From NCBI GenBank assembly GCA_031262085.1, contig JAISIN010000084.1:1-51549 (forward strand): a stretch of 51,549 nucleotides of DNA. The letters run 5' to 3'. Positions 17,128-26,720 of this stretch are shown here, in pieces. The notes under the pieces are model-generated. The model was given only the letters and a program-made list of their open reading frames with translations, did not search any database and was not told the DNA's origin. A program made the position numbers and the translations under genes. Every line of letters begins with the position of its first letter. The first letter of the stretch is position 1. The stretch is from Prevotellaceae bacterium. Lineage in GTDB: Bacteria > Bacteroidota > Bacteroidia > Bacteroidales > Bacteroidaceae.

Positions 17128-18036
17128 CTACCTGCTCCCCCAATACAAGAACAACATGCCCAGCAGTACCAGCAGCAGGTCGATAGCCTTGCTTTTCAGA
17201 TTCTTCTCATGAAAAACGAGTGCACCGAACAGAAACGATACCAACACACTGCTACGACGTACCATGGAAACGATCGAAACCATCGAATCGGAATAGCTCA
17301 GGGCATAGAAATAGACAAAGTCGGCAGCGCAAAGGAATAGTGAGATGAGCAGAATCGTCCAATCCCAGCGGAAGGGCGTGGTATGCTTTCGCTTGGGATA
17401 CCAGAGCCATGCAAGGATGGGGCACATGATAAACACTTGATATATGTTGTACCATGCCTGCACCGCCATCGGGTTAAACCGTTTCATCAGATACTTGTCG
17501 TATAGTCCGCTGATGGCTCCCATCAGGGCAGCCAGTACTACGAAGTATATCCATCTGTCGTGCTTGAAGTCGATGCCCTCTTTCTTACCCGAACGGCTCA
17601 ACATCAGAAATGAGAGTATTGCCAGCGTTACACCTGTCCATTGATACAGATTCAGTCGCTCGCCGAATAGCAGCATGGCACCCACCAGTACCATCACCGG
17701 ACGGGTAGCATTGATGGGTCCGACAATTGTCAGCGGCAGATGCTTCATGCCGAAGTAGCCGAATATCCACGACGAGAGCACGATGAACGACTTGAGCAGT
17801 ATATATTTGTGTACCTCCCATCCCACAACAGGTACATCGACAATGGTTCCGTCGAGCACGGGGGTGAATGCCGATATCAGAATAAACGGAAGAAATATCA
17901 AGCTGGAGAATATTGTGTTCAGGAAGAGCACCGGCAACACGGCATTGTCGCGTAGCGATTCTTTCTTAAAGACGTCGTAAAAGCCTAATAAAACGGCGGA
18001 GGTGAAGGCGAGGAGTAGCCACATCATGTTAATCAT
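17128..18036 (-). CDS. EamA/DMT-family transporter
   Basis: This 302-residue inner-membrane protein has ten predicted helices arranged as two five-helix EamA repeats (starting WLLLAFTSAVLLGFYDVF and WIYFVVLAALMGAISGLY). Such permeases move metabolites or export amino acids or sugars; the substrate is unknown. The motif PINATRPVMVLVGAMLLFGERL is typical of the first repeat. It is the last gene of the prmA-truA-EamA minus-strand operon, two bases after truA. No terminator is obvious downstream. Confidence 0.88.
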   Translation of the reverse strand: MINMMWLLLAFTSAVLLGFYDVFKKESLRDNAVLPVLFLNTIFSSLIFLPFILISAFTPVLDGTIVDVPVVGWEVHKYILLKSFIVLSSWIFGYFGMKHLPLTIVGPINATRPVMVLVGAMLLFGERLNLYQWTGVTLAILSFLMLSRSGKKEGIDFKHDRWIYFVVLAALMGAISGLYDKYLMKRFNPMAVQAWYNIYQVFIMCPILAWLWYPKRKHTTPFRWDWTILLISLFLCAADFVYFYALSYSDSMVSIVSMVRRSSVLVSFLFGALVFHEKNLKSKAIDLLLVLLGMLFLYWGSR

Positions 18037-18038
18037 AT

Positions 18039-18806
18039 TTATTGTAACAGAACATCCGTCGCAAACAACTCTTCCCCATACTCTATATCCGTCAGGAATA
18101 GTGCATGCCCCGGTACGGACGTTCCGGCTTTGCAGCGGTCTTGTTGTTCGATGATGCGGCGAAAGTCATCGACGGTGAGTTTGCCGCGTCCCACCTCGAG
18201 CAGGGTACCGACGATGGCGCGTACCATGTTGCGCAGGAAGCGGTCGGCACGGATGGTAAAGCCCCACGTGTCGGCATCGTGTTGCGTCCATTCGGCGCGG
18301 GATATACGGCAGTTGTTTGTCTTTACATCGGTATGAAGCTTGCTGAAACTGGTAAAATCGGTATAGTCGAACAGCGTGCGGGCTGCTTCGTTCATGCAGT
18401 TGTAGTCGGGGGCGTGAAACAGACGATAGCTATACCGGCGCAGAAACGGCGATTTGGCAGTCGTGATGTAATATTGATAGGTACGTGCAACCGCATCGAA
18501 GCGGGCATGTGCATCGGGCTTCACCGGACGAAGACGCTGCACGGCAATATCGGGAGGCAATAGGCGATTCAGCTTGTCTGTCATCAGGGCTGTGTCAAGG
18601 GGGACATCACTGTCGAAGTGCGCCACCATCATAGAAGCATGTACGCCGGTGTCGGTACGTCCGGCGCCGGTAATATTCACTTCGCGACGCAGCAGGGTGG
18701 CGAGGGTACGCATCACTACCTCTTGTACGGCTGTGCCGTTGGGTTGTATCTGCCAGCCGTTGTAAGCAGTGCCGTCGTAGGTGAGGTATAAAAAGTAACG
18801 CTGCAT
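18039..18806 (-). CDS. truA: tRNA pseudouridine(38-40) synthase TruA
   Basis: This 255-residue enzyme isomerises uridines 38-40 in the anticodon arm of many tRNAs. The catalytic Asp52 lies in [11 protein letters not shown] (47-57). The family's N-terminal [10 protein letters not shown] (10-19) and the later [20 protein letters not shown] are intact. Length is typical. It starts 10 bases after prmA and ends two bases before the EamA gene. Confidence 0.96.
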   Translation of the reverse strand: MQRYFLYLTYDGTAYNGWQIQPNGTAVQEVVMRTLATLLRREVNITGAGRTDTGVHASMMVAHFDSDVPLDTALMTDKLNRLLPPDIAVQRLRPVKPDAHARFDAVARTYQYYITTAKSPFLRRYSYRLFHAPDYNCMNEAARTLFDYTDFTSFSKLHTDVKTNNCRISRAEWTQHDADTWGFTIRADRFLRNMVRAIVGTLLEVGRGKLTVDDFRRIIEQQDRCKAGTSVPGHALFLTDIEYGEELFATDVLLQ

Positions 18807-18816
18807 GGACGATTGC

Positions 18817-19662
18817 TTACTTCCCTGCTGTCACTATTGTCCAGTTGTTCTTCTCGTCGAAAGAGAAACTTGTCAGTTCGCATCGCGCTATCTCCGCTTG
18901 TATCAGCGGGAGGTCTTCGCGATAGAACCCACTCATCAAGAGGCGGGCGCCCGGCTTCATGCAGCGGGCGTACTGCTGCATGTCTGTCAATAGGATGTTG
19001 CGGTTGATGTTGGCAAGGACTACGTCGAACGTCTCTCCCATCTCTGCCAGCGTTGAGACATCGCCTTGCTTCACGGCGATGCGGTCGATGTGGTTCAGGT
19101 CGATATTTTCCTGCGAGTTGCGAACGCACCATTCGTCAATGTCTATGGCCAGGCAACGGTCTGCTCCCCTCATGCGGGCAAGGATGGCGAGGATGGAGGT
19201 GCCGCATCCCATGTCGAGTACACATTTACCTTCGAGGTTGGTGTGGAGCAGTTCCTTCATCATCAGGCAGGTGGTTTCATGATGTCCGGTACCGAACGCC
19301 ATTTGCGGATTGATGACGATGTCGTATTTTGCCCATGGTACATCCCGATGAAATGTGCTGTGCACCACGCACTCCCCGTCGATGACGATGGGCTGAAAGA
19401 AGTTCTTTTCCCACTCTTCGTTCCAGTCGCGGTCTTCGTACTTCCTATATGTATAGGCGATGCGGACGTCGGGTATAGGGAAATCTTCCAGCGCTTGTTG
19501 TAAGGTTGCCTCTTCGTAAAAATTCTGCTGAATATATGCCTCCAGCCCCTTTTCAGAGGGTACAAAGCTCTCAAAGCCCACTTCGCCCAATACACCTGCA
19601 AGCACATCGGTTATGGTTTCGGTGCAGGGGGTCGGGTGGAAAGTAAATGACAAGTATTTCAT
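18817..19662 (-). CDS. prmA: Ribosomal protein L11 methyltransferase
   Basis: This 281-residue SAM-dependent enzyme methylates ribosomal protein L11. The SAM-binding motif is [13 protein letters not shown] (148-160), preceded by [11 protein letters not shown] (121-131), diagnostic of PrmA, with the later catalytic-site segment [10 protein letters not shown]. The start at 19662 is chosen because an ideal promoter (19680-19711) lies directly upstream; the in-frame extension to 19710 would run through it. It is the first gene of a three-gene operon. Confidence 0.95.
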   Translation of the reverse strand: MKYLSFTFHPTPCTETITDVLAGVLGEVGFESFVPSEKGLEAYIQQNFYEEATLQQALEDFPIPDVRIAYTYRKYEDRDWNEEWEKNFFQPIVIDGECVVHSTFHRDVPWAKYDIVINPQMAFGTGHHETTCLMMKELLHTNLEGKCVLDMGCGTSILAILARMRGADRCLAIDIDEWCVRNSQENIDLNHIDRIAVKQGDVSTLAEMGETFDVVLANINRNILLTDMQQYARCMKPGARLLMSGFYREDLPLIQAEIARCELTSFSFDEKNNWTIVTAGK

Positions 19663-19679
19663 CTTCAATAATTTTACGG

Positions 19680-19711
19680 CAAAGGTAGGGCAAATATTCA
19701 TAATCGGCAAA
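19680..19711 (-). promoter_or_regulatory. Consensus promoter (TTTG-N20-TAccTTTG) of prmA-truA-EamA
   Basis: On the minus strand TTTG (19711-19708) and TACCTTTG (19687-19680) are 20 bases apart. The leader would be only about 10 bases. Confidence 0.7.
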
Positions 19712-19851
19712 TTCGGTCATTGTTTTGTGCGTGCTATGGCAAGGCAGATGGGCACGGTATCCGCTTTTGAGGGTATGTTAGCCGCTTCCATCTATACTCT
19801 AAATCACTCTCTGATAGGGTAATTGAACGATAATCGTCTACTCTTTGTGCC

Positions 19852-19937
19852 CGTCTAACGGTGGTTGGACGGGCGTCTAACCATCGTTGGACGCGCGTCC
19901 AACCACCGTTAGACGGGCGTCCAACCACCGTTAGACG
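19852..19937. repeat. Four palindromic units at a 22-base period (array A)
   Basis: Four 20-base units begin at 19852, 19874, 19896 and 19918, each followed by a two-base spacer (GG or CG), so the period is exactly 22. Units 3 and 4 are identical (cgtccaaccaccgttagacg), and unit 1 is their exact reverse complement; unit 2 is divergent in the centre. Each is a near-palindrome with arms CGTC(T/C)AAC and GTT(A/G)GACG. The array lies between prmA and the divergent flavodoxin-like gene. Bases 19712-19851 show nothing recognisable. Confidence 0.85.
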
Positions 19938-20028
19938 CCAATGATGAGCCGATATGGATGATAGTTTTCCTAAGACACCCTCCGTTCGCGGCAGGAAAGA
20001 TTTTTTTTCGGAATAGGGAAATATTCAA

Positions 20029-20036
20029 TATCTTTG
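20029..20036 (+). promoter_or_regulatory. -7 box (TAtcTTTG) of the flavodoxin-like gene
   Basis: TATCTTTG lies 38 bases before the ATG at 20074. The -33 region is a T run (TTTTTCGG) and only partly matches. Confidence 0.55.
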
Positions 20037-20073
20037 CCCGACATAATTCAATAAGAATACAAATTAAAAAACT

Positions 20074-20688
20074 ATGAAAGTACTTTTACTCAACGGCAGT
20101 CCGAATAAAAACGGAAACACGGCTATCGCCCTGTCGGAAGCAGCCCAAGCCTTGCAATCGGAAGGCATTGAAACTCAAATGATAGGTATCGGTGTCCGCC
20201 CCGTACAGGGCTGTGTCGCCTGCAATAAGTGCGTTGCATTAGGGCGTTGCACCTTCCACGATGCCAAGTACAATGAAGTGTATGATGCCTGTCGAGACAT
20301 CGACGGGATAATTGTCGGTTCACCCGTCTACTATGCCGGTCCCAACGGTTCACTCTGCGCCCTGCTCGACCGTTTGTTCTATTCTGCCTCCGACCTACTG
20401 GCCTACAAGCCGGCTGCATCGGTAGCCGTATGTCGCCGTGGTGGCGCCAGTGCTACTTTCGATCGTCTGAACAAATACTTCACTATCAATAATATGCCCC
20501 TCGTTTCGTCGCAATACTGGAACATGGTCTACGGCTGTGAACCCGGCGAAGCCCATCAAGACGCCGAAGGACTGCAAACCATGCGTACCCTCGGGCGCAA
20601 CATGGCGTGGCTGCTGAAGAGTATACACACGGCTAAAATACCCATCCCGCAAGCCGAAGAGTGGACGAATACCAATTTTATCAGATAA
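20074..20688 (+). CDS. NADPH-dependent FMN reductase / iron-sulfur flavoprotein-like
   Basis: This 204-residue cytosolic flavoprotein has the flavodoxin-like FMN phosphate loop GSPNKNGNT (8-16). A cysteine cluster CVACNKCVALGRC (about 48-60) follows, resembling the compact motif of iron-sulfur flavoproteins. The second FMN contact is GSPVYYAGPNG (about 89-99). The family reduces quinones, flavins or other small acceptors with NAD(P)H, or passes electrons via a 4Fe-4S cluster. The partner is unknown. It appears to be a single-gene unit with its own -7 box. Confidence 0.88.
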   Translation: MKVLLLNGSPNKNGNTAIALSEAAQALQSEGIETQMIGIGVRPVQGCVACNKCVALGRCTFHDAKYNEVYDACRDIDGIIVGSPVYYAGPNGSLCALLDRLFYSASDLLAYKPAASVAVCRRGGASATFDRLNKYFTINNMPLVSSQYWNMVYGCEPGEAHQDAEGLQTMRTLGRNMAWLLKSIHTAKIPIPQAEEWTNTNFIR

Positions 20689-20793
20689 CGGATAGGAATA
20701 ACGTCATCTATCATTCAGAAACACTTAGATGTCTTAATAAGAGAAGGCTATATCAAGCACAAAGGAAAAACAAGAGATAGTAGCTGGTCATAA
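20689..20793 (+). pseudogene. C-terminal winged-helix remnant
   Basis: The open stretch directly after the flavodoxin-like stop, in the same frame and without a start codon, reads ITSSIIQKHLDVLIREGYIKHKGKTRDSSWS and then stops. HLDVLIREGYIKHKGK is the recognition-helix and wing pattern seen at the ends of many DNA-binding ATPase or Fic-type proteins. With 34 codons only, it is likely a leftover of a deleted gene. It would extend the flavoprotein if the TAA were read through, but I regard that as chance. Confidence 0.4.
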
Positions 20794-20858
20794 CTAAAGC
20801 ATAACAGATAATAATAGCAATAACAGATTGTAATAAACGAATCAATAAATAACATACA

Positions 20859-22406
20859 ATGAGTTCCCCCCGTCACCCCAAAGGTTTGTACCTGATCTTC
20901 GCCACCAGTACGGCTGAGCGTTTCAGTTATTACGGCATGCGTGCCATTTTTATCCTGTTTCTTCTGCAAGCGTTGTCGTTTGACGTATCGACGGCGGCGT
21001 CCATTTACGGCAGTTATACCGGATTGGTCTACCTTACCCCGCTTATCGGCGGTTACATCGCCGACAAGTATTGGGGAATACGCCGCTCGATCTTCTGGGG
21101 AGCGATGATGATGGCTGCCGGACAGTTTCTGATGTTCTTCAGCGCTTCAATGCTCGACTCCGTAACAACCTCGCACGCACTGATGTACGGAGGGTTGGCG
21201 CTGCTGATTTTGGGTAACGGATGCTTTAAGCCGACCGTCAGTACATTGGTAGGACAACTCTACGAGCCTAATGACAAGCGGATGGATGCCGCCTACACCA
21301 TATTTTATATGGGTGTCAACGTAGGCTCTTTCCTTGCACCGTTGGTTTGCGGATACTTTGGCGAGACGGGCGATCCGCACGATTTCAAATGGGGCTTTCT
21401 GATTGCCGGTATCGTGACGCTGTTCGTCGTGCTGCTCTTCGAAACGCAGAAGAATAAATATATTGTTTCGCCCACCGGCGAGCAGATAGGCATCATCCCC
21501 AATGCCAAGAAAAACGCCCAATCGGCGAAAGAACTGTCATCTGCGGCTACCGAGACGGCGGGAAGAGAAAAAATAAAATGGGGCAACGTATGTATACTGT
21601 GCGGAATGGCGTTGTCGCTGGGTGTCATTTTCTACAAACTATTTGACGGCGACTGGGTCAGTGTGGGCATCTTCACTGCTTGCATCGTACTGCCGGTAAG
21701 TATTCTGCTGGATGAAACGTTAACTAAGATCGAACGCAGTCGCATCTTCGTGATCTACATCATCGCTTTCTTTGTCATCTTCTTTTGGGCGGCTTATGAG
21801 CAGGCAGGTGCCTCGCTCACTCTGTTTGCAGCCGAGCAAACCAACCGCGACATTCTGGGTTGGCAAATGCCGGCATCGTGGTTTCAGTCGTTTAACCCCC
21901 TCTTTGTGGTGATACTTGCCGCTATCATGCCGGGCGTGTGGCGCGTTCTCGACAAGCGAGGTATGGAGCCGGCATCGCCTACCAAGCAAGCCATCGGGTT
22001 GTTATTGCTTTCATTGGGCTACTTGGTGATCTGCTTCGGTGTAAAAGATGTGCAACCGGGCGTTAGGGTGAGCATGCTGTGGCTTGTGGGGCTTTACTTT
22101 ATCCATACGATGGGCGAGATCTGTCTTTCCCCCATCGGCTTGTCGATGGTGAGCAAGCTTACCCCCGTTCGCTTTGCCTCACTGATGATGGGCATCTGGT
22201 ACATGTCGAACGCAGCAGCCAACAAGTTTGCCGGCGTATTGAGCAGTCTTTACCCCGAAGCGGGGCGCGAGAGCACTTTGTTGGGTTATCGCATCGAAAC
22301 CATGTTCGACTTCTTTATGATCTTCGTGGTGATGTCGGCTACGGCATCGTTGATTCTCTTCCTGTTGACGAAGAAATTGCAACGGATGATGCACGGGGTG
22401 AGATAA
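20859..22406 (+). CDS. Proton-dependent oligopeptide transporter (POT/PTR2 family)
   Basis: This 515-residue inner-membrane permease of the major facilitator fold imports di- and tripeptides. The N-terminal HPKGLYLIFATSTAERFSYYGMRA contains the POT signature, but the first glutamate of ExxERF is Ser17 (S-T-A-E20-R21-F). That glutamate normally takes part in proton coupling, so coupling may differ. The FYMGVNVGSFLAPLVCGYFGE motif and a long cytosolic loop (about 205-240) follow. The gene has no clear promoter box within the preceding 65 bases. A hpt copy follows 39 bases downstream with its own promoter. Confidence 0.92.
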   Translation: MSSPRHPKGLYLIFATSTAERFSYYGMRAIFILFLLQALSFDVSTAASIYGSYTGLVYLTPLIGGYIADKYWGIRRSIFWGAMMMAAGQFLMFFSASMLDSVTTSHALMYGGLALLILGNGCFKPTVSTLVGQLYEPNDKRMDAAYTIFYMGVNVGSFLAPLVCGYFGETGDPHDFKWGFLIAGIVTLFVVLLFETQKNKYIVSPTGEQIGIIPNAKKNAQSAKELSSAATETAGREKIKWGNVCILCGMALSLGVIFYKLFDGDWVSVGIFTACIVLPVSILLDETLTKIERSRIFVIYIIAFFVIFFWAAYEQAGASLTLFAAEQTNRDILGWQMPASWFQSFNPLFVVILAAIMPGVWRVLDKRGMEPASPTKQAIGLLLLSLGYLVICFGVKDVQPGVRVSMLWLVGLYFIHTMGEICLSPIGLSMVSKLTPVRFASLMMGIWYMSNAAANKFAGVLSSLYPEAGRESTLLGYRIETMFDFFMIFVVMSATASLILFLLTKKLQRMMHGVR

Positions 22407-22412
22407 TAGTTG

Positions 22413-22420
22413 TAATTTTG
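22413..22420 (+). promoter_or_regulatory. -7 box (TAatTTTG) of the second hpt
   Basis: TAATTTTG lies 25 bases before the ATG at 22446, a spacing close to that of the first hpt copy. Confidence 0.5.
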
Positions 22421-22445
22421 CATCATCATTTTAATTACCCAGACA

Positions 22446-22982
22446 ATGAATACCATTCGAATTAAAGACAAAACGTTTGCCGTGTCTATTCCGGCAGCAG
22501 AGATTCAGAGGGAGGTTGCCCGCGTTGCCGGCGAAATCAATCGAGACTTGGCAGGCAAAGACCCCATCTTTCTAAGCGTATTGAACGGCTCGTTCATGTT
22601 TACCGCCGACCTGATGAAGCACATCACCATCCCGTGCGAAGTGTCGTTCGTCAAACTGGCGTCTTATCAGGGAGTATCTTCTACCGGCACCATTAAAGAG
22701 GTGATCGGCATCAACGAAGATCTGACCAATCGCACCGTAGTCATCGTCGAAGACATTGTAGATACCGGATTAACCATGCAACGCCTGATCGAAACGCTCG
22801 GTACCCGCTCGCTCAAAGAGTTGCACATTGCTTCGCTGTTGGTGAAACCCGGCAAGCTGAAAATCGACCTCAACATAGAGTATGTAGCCATGCGCATCCC
22901 TAACGACTTTATTGTGGGCTACGGATTGGATTACGACGGACAAGGTCGCAATTATCCCGACATCTACACCGTGTGCGGATAG
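22446..22982 (+). CDS. hpt: Hypoxanthine phosphoribosyltransferase (copy 2)
   Basis: This 178-residue purine phosphoribosyltransferase is a close paralogue of the gene at 2835-3374. The PRPP loop is TVVIVEDIVDTGLTM and the C-terminal PNDFIVGYGLDYDG is the same. It is more AT-rich in third positions than copy 1. It stands alone with its own -7 box between the peptide transporter and sucC. Both copies appear functional; they may differ in base preference (hypoxanthine, guanine, xanthine) or expression. Confidence 0.94.
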   Translation: MNTIRIKDKTFAVSIPAAEIQREVARVAGEINRDLAGKDPIFLSVLNGSFMFTADLMKHITIPCEVSFVKLASYQGVSSTGTIKEVIGINEDLTNRTVVIVEDIVDTGLTMQRLIETLGTRSLKELHIASLLVKPGKLKIDLNIEYVAMRIPNDFIVGYGLDYDGQGRNYPDIYTVCG

Positions 22983-23070
22983 CCTGCTGCTATTGCATTC
23001 CCTTAAATATTTTCCGGTTTGATAAACTAAACGCCCTTTTGCTTTGTTCCTTCTGAAAACACTATACCTG

Positions 23071-24225
23071 ATGAAAATACATGAATATCAAACCAAAACG
23101 TTCTTCTCGCACTATGGCATCCCTGTCGAACGGCACACCTTGTGCCTGTCGCCTGCCGATGCAGTGAATGCCTATCGGAGTATGAACGTGAAACGAGCCG
23201 TCGTCAAAGCACAAGTGCTCACCGGCGGACGAGGAAAAGCGGGTGGCGTAAAGCCGGTAGAACAAGAAGAGGAGGTCTATCGGGCTGCCACCGACATCCT
23301 GGGTATGACCATCAAGGGATTGCCCGTTCGGAAACTGCTCCTGAGCGAGGCGGTAGACATTATCGGCGAGTACTACGTCGGCTTGACTATCGACCGTAAC
23401 ACCCGTGCAGTCACTCTGATGCTAAGTACAGCCGGCGGTATGGAGATAGAAGAAGTGGCTGCCCATACGCCGGAGAAGATTATTCGTTATGCGATCGATC
23501 CGATGGTAGGAATGCCTCCCTATCGGGCGCGGCATTTGGCATTCAAACTATTTAGATCGCCCGAACATGCCACGCGCCTGACGGAGATGTTGCAAAATCT
23601 CTATCGCCTGTTGGTAGAGAAAGACGCCTCATTGGTCGAGATAAACCCATTGGTGCTCACAGGAAAAGGTGGGTTGATTGCCGTCGACGGCAAGATGACC
23701 TTCGACGACAACGCCTTGTTTCGTCATCCCGACGTGCAAGCACTCTTCGACCCTACCGATGAGGAGCGGATAGAAGTCAACGCCAAGGCAAAAGGCATCA
23801 GCTACATTCAAACGAAAGGAAACGTGGGCTGTATGGTCAATGGAGCCGGACTGGCTATGGCAACCATGGATGTAATCAAACTCTACGGCGGCAGCCCGGC
23901 AAACTTCCTCGACGTGGGCGGAAGCTCCAGTCCTACTAAGGTGGTAGAGGCCATGGAGCTGTTGCTGACAGACCCGCAGGTCAAAGCAGTGCTGGTAAAC
24001 ATCTTCGGAGGCATCACCCGCGGTGAAGATGTAGCCATTGGGCTGCTGGAAGCATTCAAGCAGATAGAAAGTAACATCCCCGTAGTGGTGCGTCTCACCG
24101 GCACCGACGACGCTGCCGGACGCGAACTGCTACGCACCAACCCCCGTTTTCGCATAGCCATGAGCTTGGAAGAGGCTACGCGAATGACATTAGATATGGT
24201 TAACCCCCAAGAAGCACAGTCATGA
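23071..24225 (+). CDS. sucC: Succinyl-CoA synthetase beta subunit
   Basis: This 384-residue ATP-grasp subunit of succinate-CoA ligase binds nucleotide and succinate in the cytosol. The protein begins [12 protein letters not shown], typical of SucC. It shows the [10 protein letters not shown] phosphate loop (about 50-59), [11 protein letters not shown] and the C-terminal [13 protein letters not shown]. An in-frame TTG 27 bases upstream would add a foreign-looking extension and is rejected. Its TGA overlaps the ATG of sucD by four bases, as expected for a stoichiometric complex. Confidence 0.95.
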   Translation: MKIHEYQTKTFFSHYGIPVERHTLCLSPADAVNAYRSMNVKRAVVKAQVLTGGRGKAGGVKPVEQEEEVYRAATDILGMTIKGLPVRKLLLSEAVDIIGEYYVGLTIDRNTRAVTLMLSTAGGMEIEEVAAHTPEKIIRYAIDPMVGMPPYRARHLAFKLFRSPEHATRLTEMLQNLYRLLVEKDASLVEINPLVLTGKGGLIAVDGKMTFDDNALFRHPDVQALFDPTDEERIEVNAKAKGISYIQTKGNVGCMVNGAGLAMATMDVIKLYGGSPANFLDVGGSSSPTKVVEAMELLLTDPQVKAVLVNIFGGITRGEDVAIGLLEAFKQIESNIPVVVRLTGTDDAAGRELLRTNPRFRIAMSLEEATRMTLDMVNPQEAQS

Positions 24226-25079
24226 GTATATTGATCGATCATACATCCCGCGTGCTGGTACAAGGCATTACCGGTCGCGACGGGAACTTCCACACCAAAC
24301 GTATGAAGCAATACGGAACCCATATCGTCGGCGGAACTTCGCCCGGAAAAGGAGGCAGCAGGATAGAAGGATCGCCGGTATTCAACACCATGTACGATGC
24401 CGTGGCAGAGACCGACGCCAACACCTCTATTATCTTTGTCCCTGCCCGCGGCGCAGCCGATGCCATAATGGAGGCAGCCGATGCCGGCATCCGGCTGATA
24501 GTCTGCATCACCGAAGGCATTCCCACGCTCGACGTCATTCGCGCATACCACTTCGCCACGAACCGAGGGGCGATCCTGTTGGGACCCAACTGTCCCGGGC
24601 TGATCTCGCCGGGTAAAAGCTTGGTGGGCATCTTGCCGGGAAATATCTTTCGAGAGGGAGACGTCTGCATCATCAGCCGGAGCGGAACCCTGACCTACGA
24701 GGTGGCTAACCACCTCACCCTGGCAGGCAGAGGGCAGTCGACAGCTATCGGCATCGGAGGAGACCCGATCATAGGCATCAACTACCGCCAAGTGCTGGAG
24801 CGGGCGCAAGAAGATCCCGAAACGGCAGCGATCGTACTTATCGGCGAGATTGGAGGTAATGCCGAAGAACAGGCTGCACACTACATACAAGAGCACGTAA
24901 CCAAACCGGTGGCAGCCTTCATCGCCGGACAGTCGGCGCCACCGGGTAAGCAGATGGGACATGCCGGCGCCATCATCTCGGGTAGTAGCGGATCGGCAAA
25001 AGAGAAGATCGCCGTGTTGCAGGAGGCAGGCATCCGCGTGGCCAAAGAGCCGGGAGAGATACCCGACTTGTTGAAATAA
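24222..25079 (+). CDS. sucD: Succinyl-CoA synthetase alpha subunit
   Basis: This 285-residue subunit binds CoA and carries the phosphohistidine, in [17 protein letters not shown] near the C-terminus. The N-terminal CoA-binding fold shows [16 protein letters not shown]. Together with SucC it interconverts succinyl-CoA and succinate, yielding NTP; in Bacteroides it lies on the succinate/propionate route. It is followed after 15 bases by a strong intrinsic terminator (25095-25130), ending the sucCD unit. Confidence 0.96.
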   Translation: MSILIDHTSRVLVQGITGRDGNFHTKRMKQYGTHIVGGTSPGKGGSRIEGSPVFNTMYDAVAETDANTSIIFVPARGAADAIMEAADAGIRLIVCITEGIPTLDVIRAYHFATNRGAILLGPNCPGLISPGKSLVGILPGNIFREGDVCIISRSGTLTYEVANHLTLAGRGQSTAIGIGGDPIIGINYRQVLERAQEDPETAAIVLIGEIGGNAEEQAAHYIQEHVTKPVAAFIAGQSAPPGKQMGHAGAIISGSSGSAKEKIAVLQEAGIRVAKEPGEIPDLLK

Positions 25080-25094
25080 CCTCCAATTCCTGCG

Positions 25095-25130
25095 AACCCC
25101 TCGTAACAACACACCGTTGCGAGGGGTTTT
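25095..25130 (+). terminator. Intrinsic terminator of sucCD
   Basis: Arms AACCCCTCG...AAC (25095-25107) and GTT..CGAGGGGTT (25116-25128) pair over about 13 bases with one G-T wobble around an eight-base loop, followed by TT. Confidence 0.85.
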
Positions 25131-25221
25131 CTGTATGTTGCGCGACGAATCACTGCACATATCATAGCCCATTTAAAACGTTATAGACCCTTAAAATAGA
25201 CATATTTAGATGGATTTCCTG

Positions 25222-25229
25222 TAATTTTG
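25222..25229 (+). promoter_or_regulatory. -7 box (TAatTTTG) of tldD-tldE
   Basis: TAATTTTG lies 32 bases before the tldD ATG. The -33 element is only a weak match. Confidence 0.5.
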
Positions 25230-25261
25230 CCCGCCAAAGCGAATAATTCCGATTCTACAAG

Positions 25262-26719
25262 ATGAACAAGCATAATTTATCCGAAGTTACCGGACAACAA
25301 GCTGTGATAGCAGCCATGAATCATTTCTGCGTAACGGAAGAGGTGTTGCGGCAGGTGCTCACCGCCGCACTCGAAAAGGGAGGCGACTATGCCGACCTTT
25401 ACTTTGAACATACCTTTAATAATAGTGTCAGCCTGATGGACGGGCAAGTCAACTCGTGCAGTTCCAACATCGACTTCGGTATGGGAGTACGTGTGCTGGC
25501 AGGCGACCGTACCGGCTATGCCTACGTCGAAGGCGTCACGCTCGAAGAGATGTTGCGCGCTGCCCGTACGGCTGCCCGCATCGCTTCGTCGGGTGTTGCC
25601 GGAGTGCCTGCCGACTGCACCGCGAAGCGCATCGACCACAACCGCTATGCCGTGACAACCTCTTGGGAAGAGACCGACTTGAAGCGGAAGATGCCCTATC
25701 TGCAACGCCTCAATGACCAAATATTCAGCCACGATAGTCGCGTGTGCAAGGTGCAAGCCAACCTGAGCGACAGCACCACTCACGTACTCTTCTTCAACTC
25801 CGACGGAGTGAGCTACTACGACTACCGCCCCATGGCATCGTTGGCAGCCGTCTGCATCATGGAAGAGAACGGACAAATGGAGAACGCCTATGCCGCCCGC
25901 TCTTACCGCAAAGGGTTTGAGTTCCTCACCGACGAGCTGGTAGACACACTGGCACGCGAAGCAGTCGACCAAACCGCTATCCTCTTCCGTGCCGTGAAAC
26001 CTAAGGGCGGAGAAATGCCCGTCGTGATGGGCGCCGGAGGGTCGGGCATCCTGCTGCACGAAGCCATCGGGCATGCGTTCGAAGCCGATTTCAACCGCAA
26101 GAACATCTCTATCTTCTCCGACCGCCTGAACAAGCAGGTATGCAACGAGCATATCAATGTGGTCGACGACGGAACCATCCCCTTCAACCGCGGGTCGATC
26201 AATTTCGACGACGAAGGCGTCGAAGGACAGAAAACCTATATCGTACGCCAAGGCATCCTCACCAACTACCTGCACGACCGTATCAGCGCCCGACACTACG
26301 GCGTCAACCCCACCGGCAACGGACGGCGCGACACCTTTCGCAATGCTCCCATCCCCCGCATGAGAGCCACTTACATGGAGGCGGGCAACCTGAAGGAAGA
26401 GGAGATCATCAGTGCCGTCAAGCGAGGCATTTACGTAGACAACTTCACCAACGGACAGGTGCAAATCGGAGCAGGCGACTTCACCTTCTTTGTTAAGTCG
26501 GGCTATCTCATCGAGAACGGACAACTGACGCAACCCGTCAAAGACATCAATATCATTGGCAACGGACCGCAAGCACTGGCAGACATCACCATGGTGGCTG
26601 ACAACGCCCAAATAGACAACGGCACCTGGACATGCGGTAAAGACGGACAGTCGTGTCCCGTAACCTGCGGCATGCCCTCGGCATTAGTAAGCAAACTAAC
26701 GGTAGGAGGAGAAAACTAA
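25262..26719 (+). CDS. tldD: Metalloprotease TldD
   Basis: This 485-residue subunit of the TldD/TldE heterodimeric protease carries the zinc motif HEAIGH (266-271) within GILLHEAIGHAFEADF. The complex degrades unfolded peptides, trims microcin leader peptides and takes part in gyrase-toxin responses in other bacteria. Other family motifs include DGQVNSCSSNIDFGMGVRV near 60-78 and GNGRRDTFRNAPIPRM. Unlike many, it begins with a short extra segment (MNKHNLSEVTGQQAV). The tldE gene follows after one base, with an AGGAGG-type ribosome site inside the 3' end of tldD. Confidence 0.94.
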   Translation: MNKHNLSEVTGQQAVIAAMNHFCVTEEVLRQVLTAALEKGGDYADLYFEHTFNNSVSLMDGQVNSCSSNIDFGMGVRVLAGDRTGYAYVEGVTLEEMLRAARTAARIASSGVAGVPADCTAKRIDHNRYAVTTSWEETDLKRKMPYLQRLNDQIFSHDSRVCKVQANLSDSTTHVLFFNSDGVSYYDYRPMASLAAVCIMEENGQMENAYAARSYRKGFEFLTDELVDTLAREAVDQTAILFRAVKPKGGEMPVVMGAGGSGILLHEAIGHAFEADFNRKNISIFSDRLNKQVCNEHINVVDDGTIPFNRGSINFDDEGVEGQKTYIVRQGILTNYLHDRISARHYGVNPTGNGRRDTFRNAPIPRMRATYMEAGNLKEEEIISAVKRGIYVDNFTNGQVQIGAGDFTFFVKSGYLIENGQLTQPVKDINIIGNGPQALADITMVADNAQIDNGTWTCGKDGQSCPVTCGMPSALVSKLTVGGEN

Positions 26720-26720
26720 C

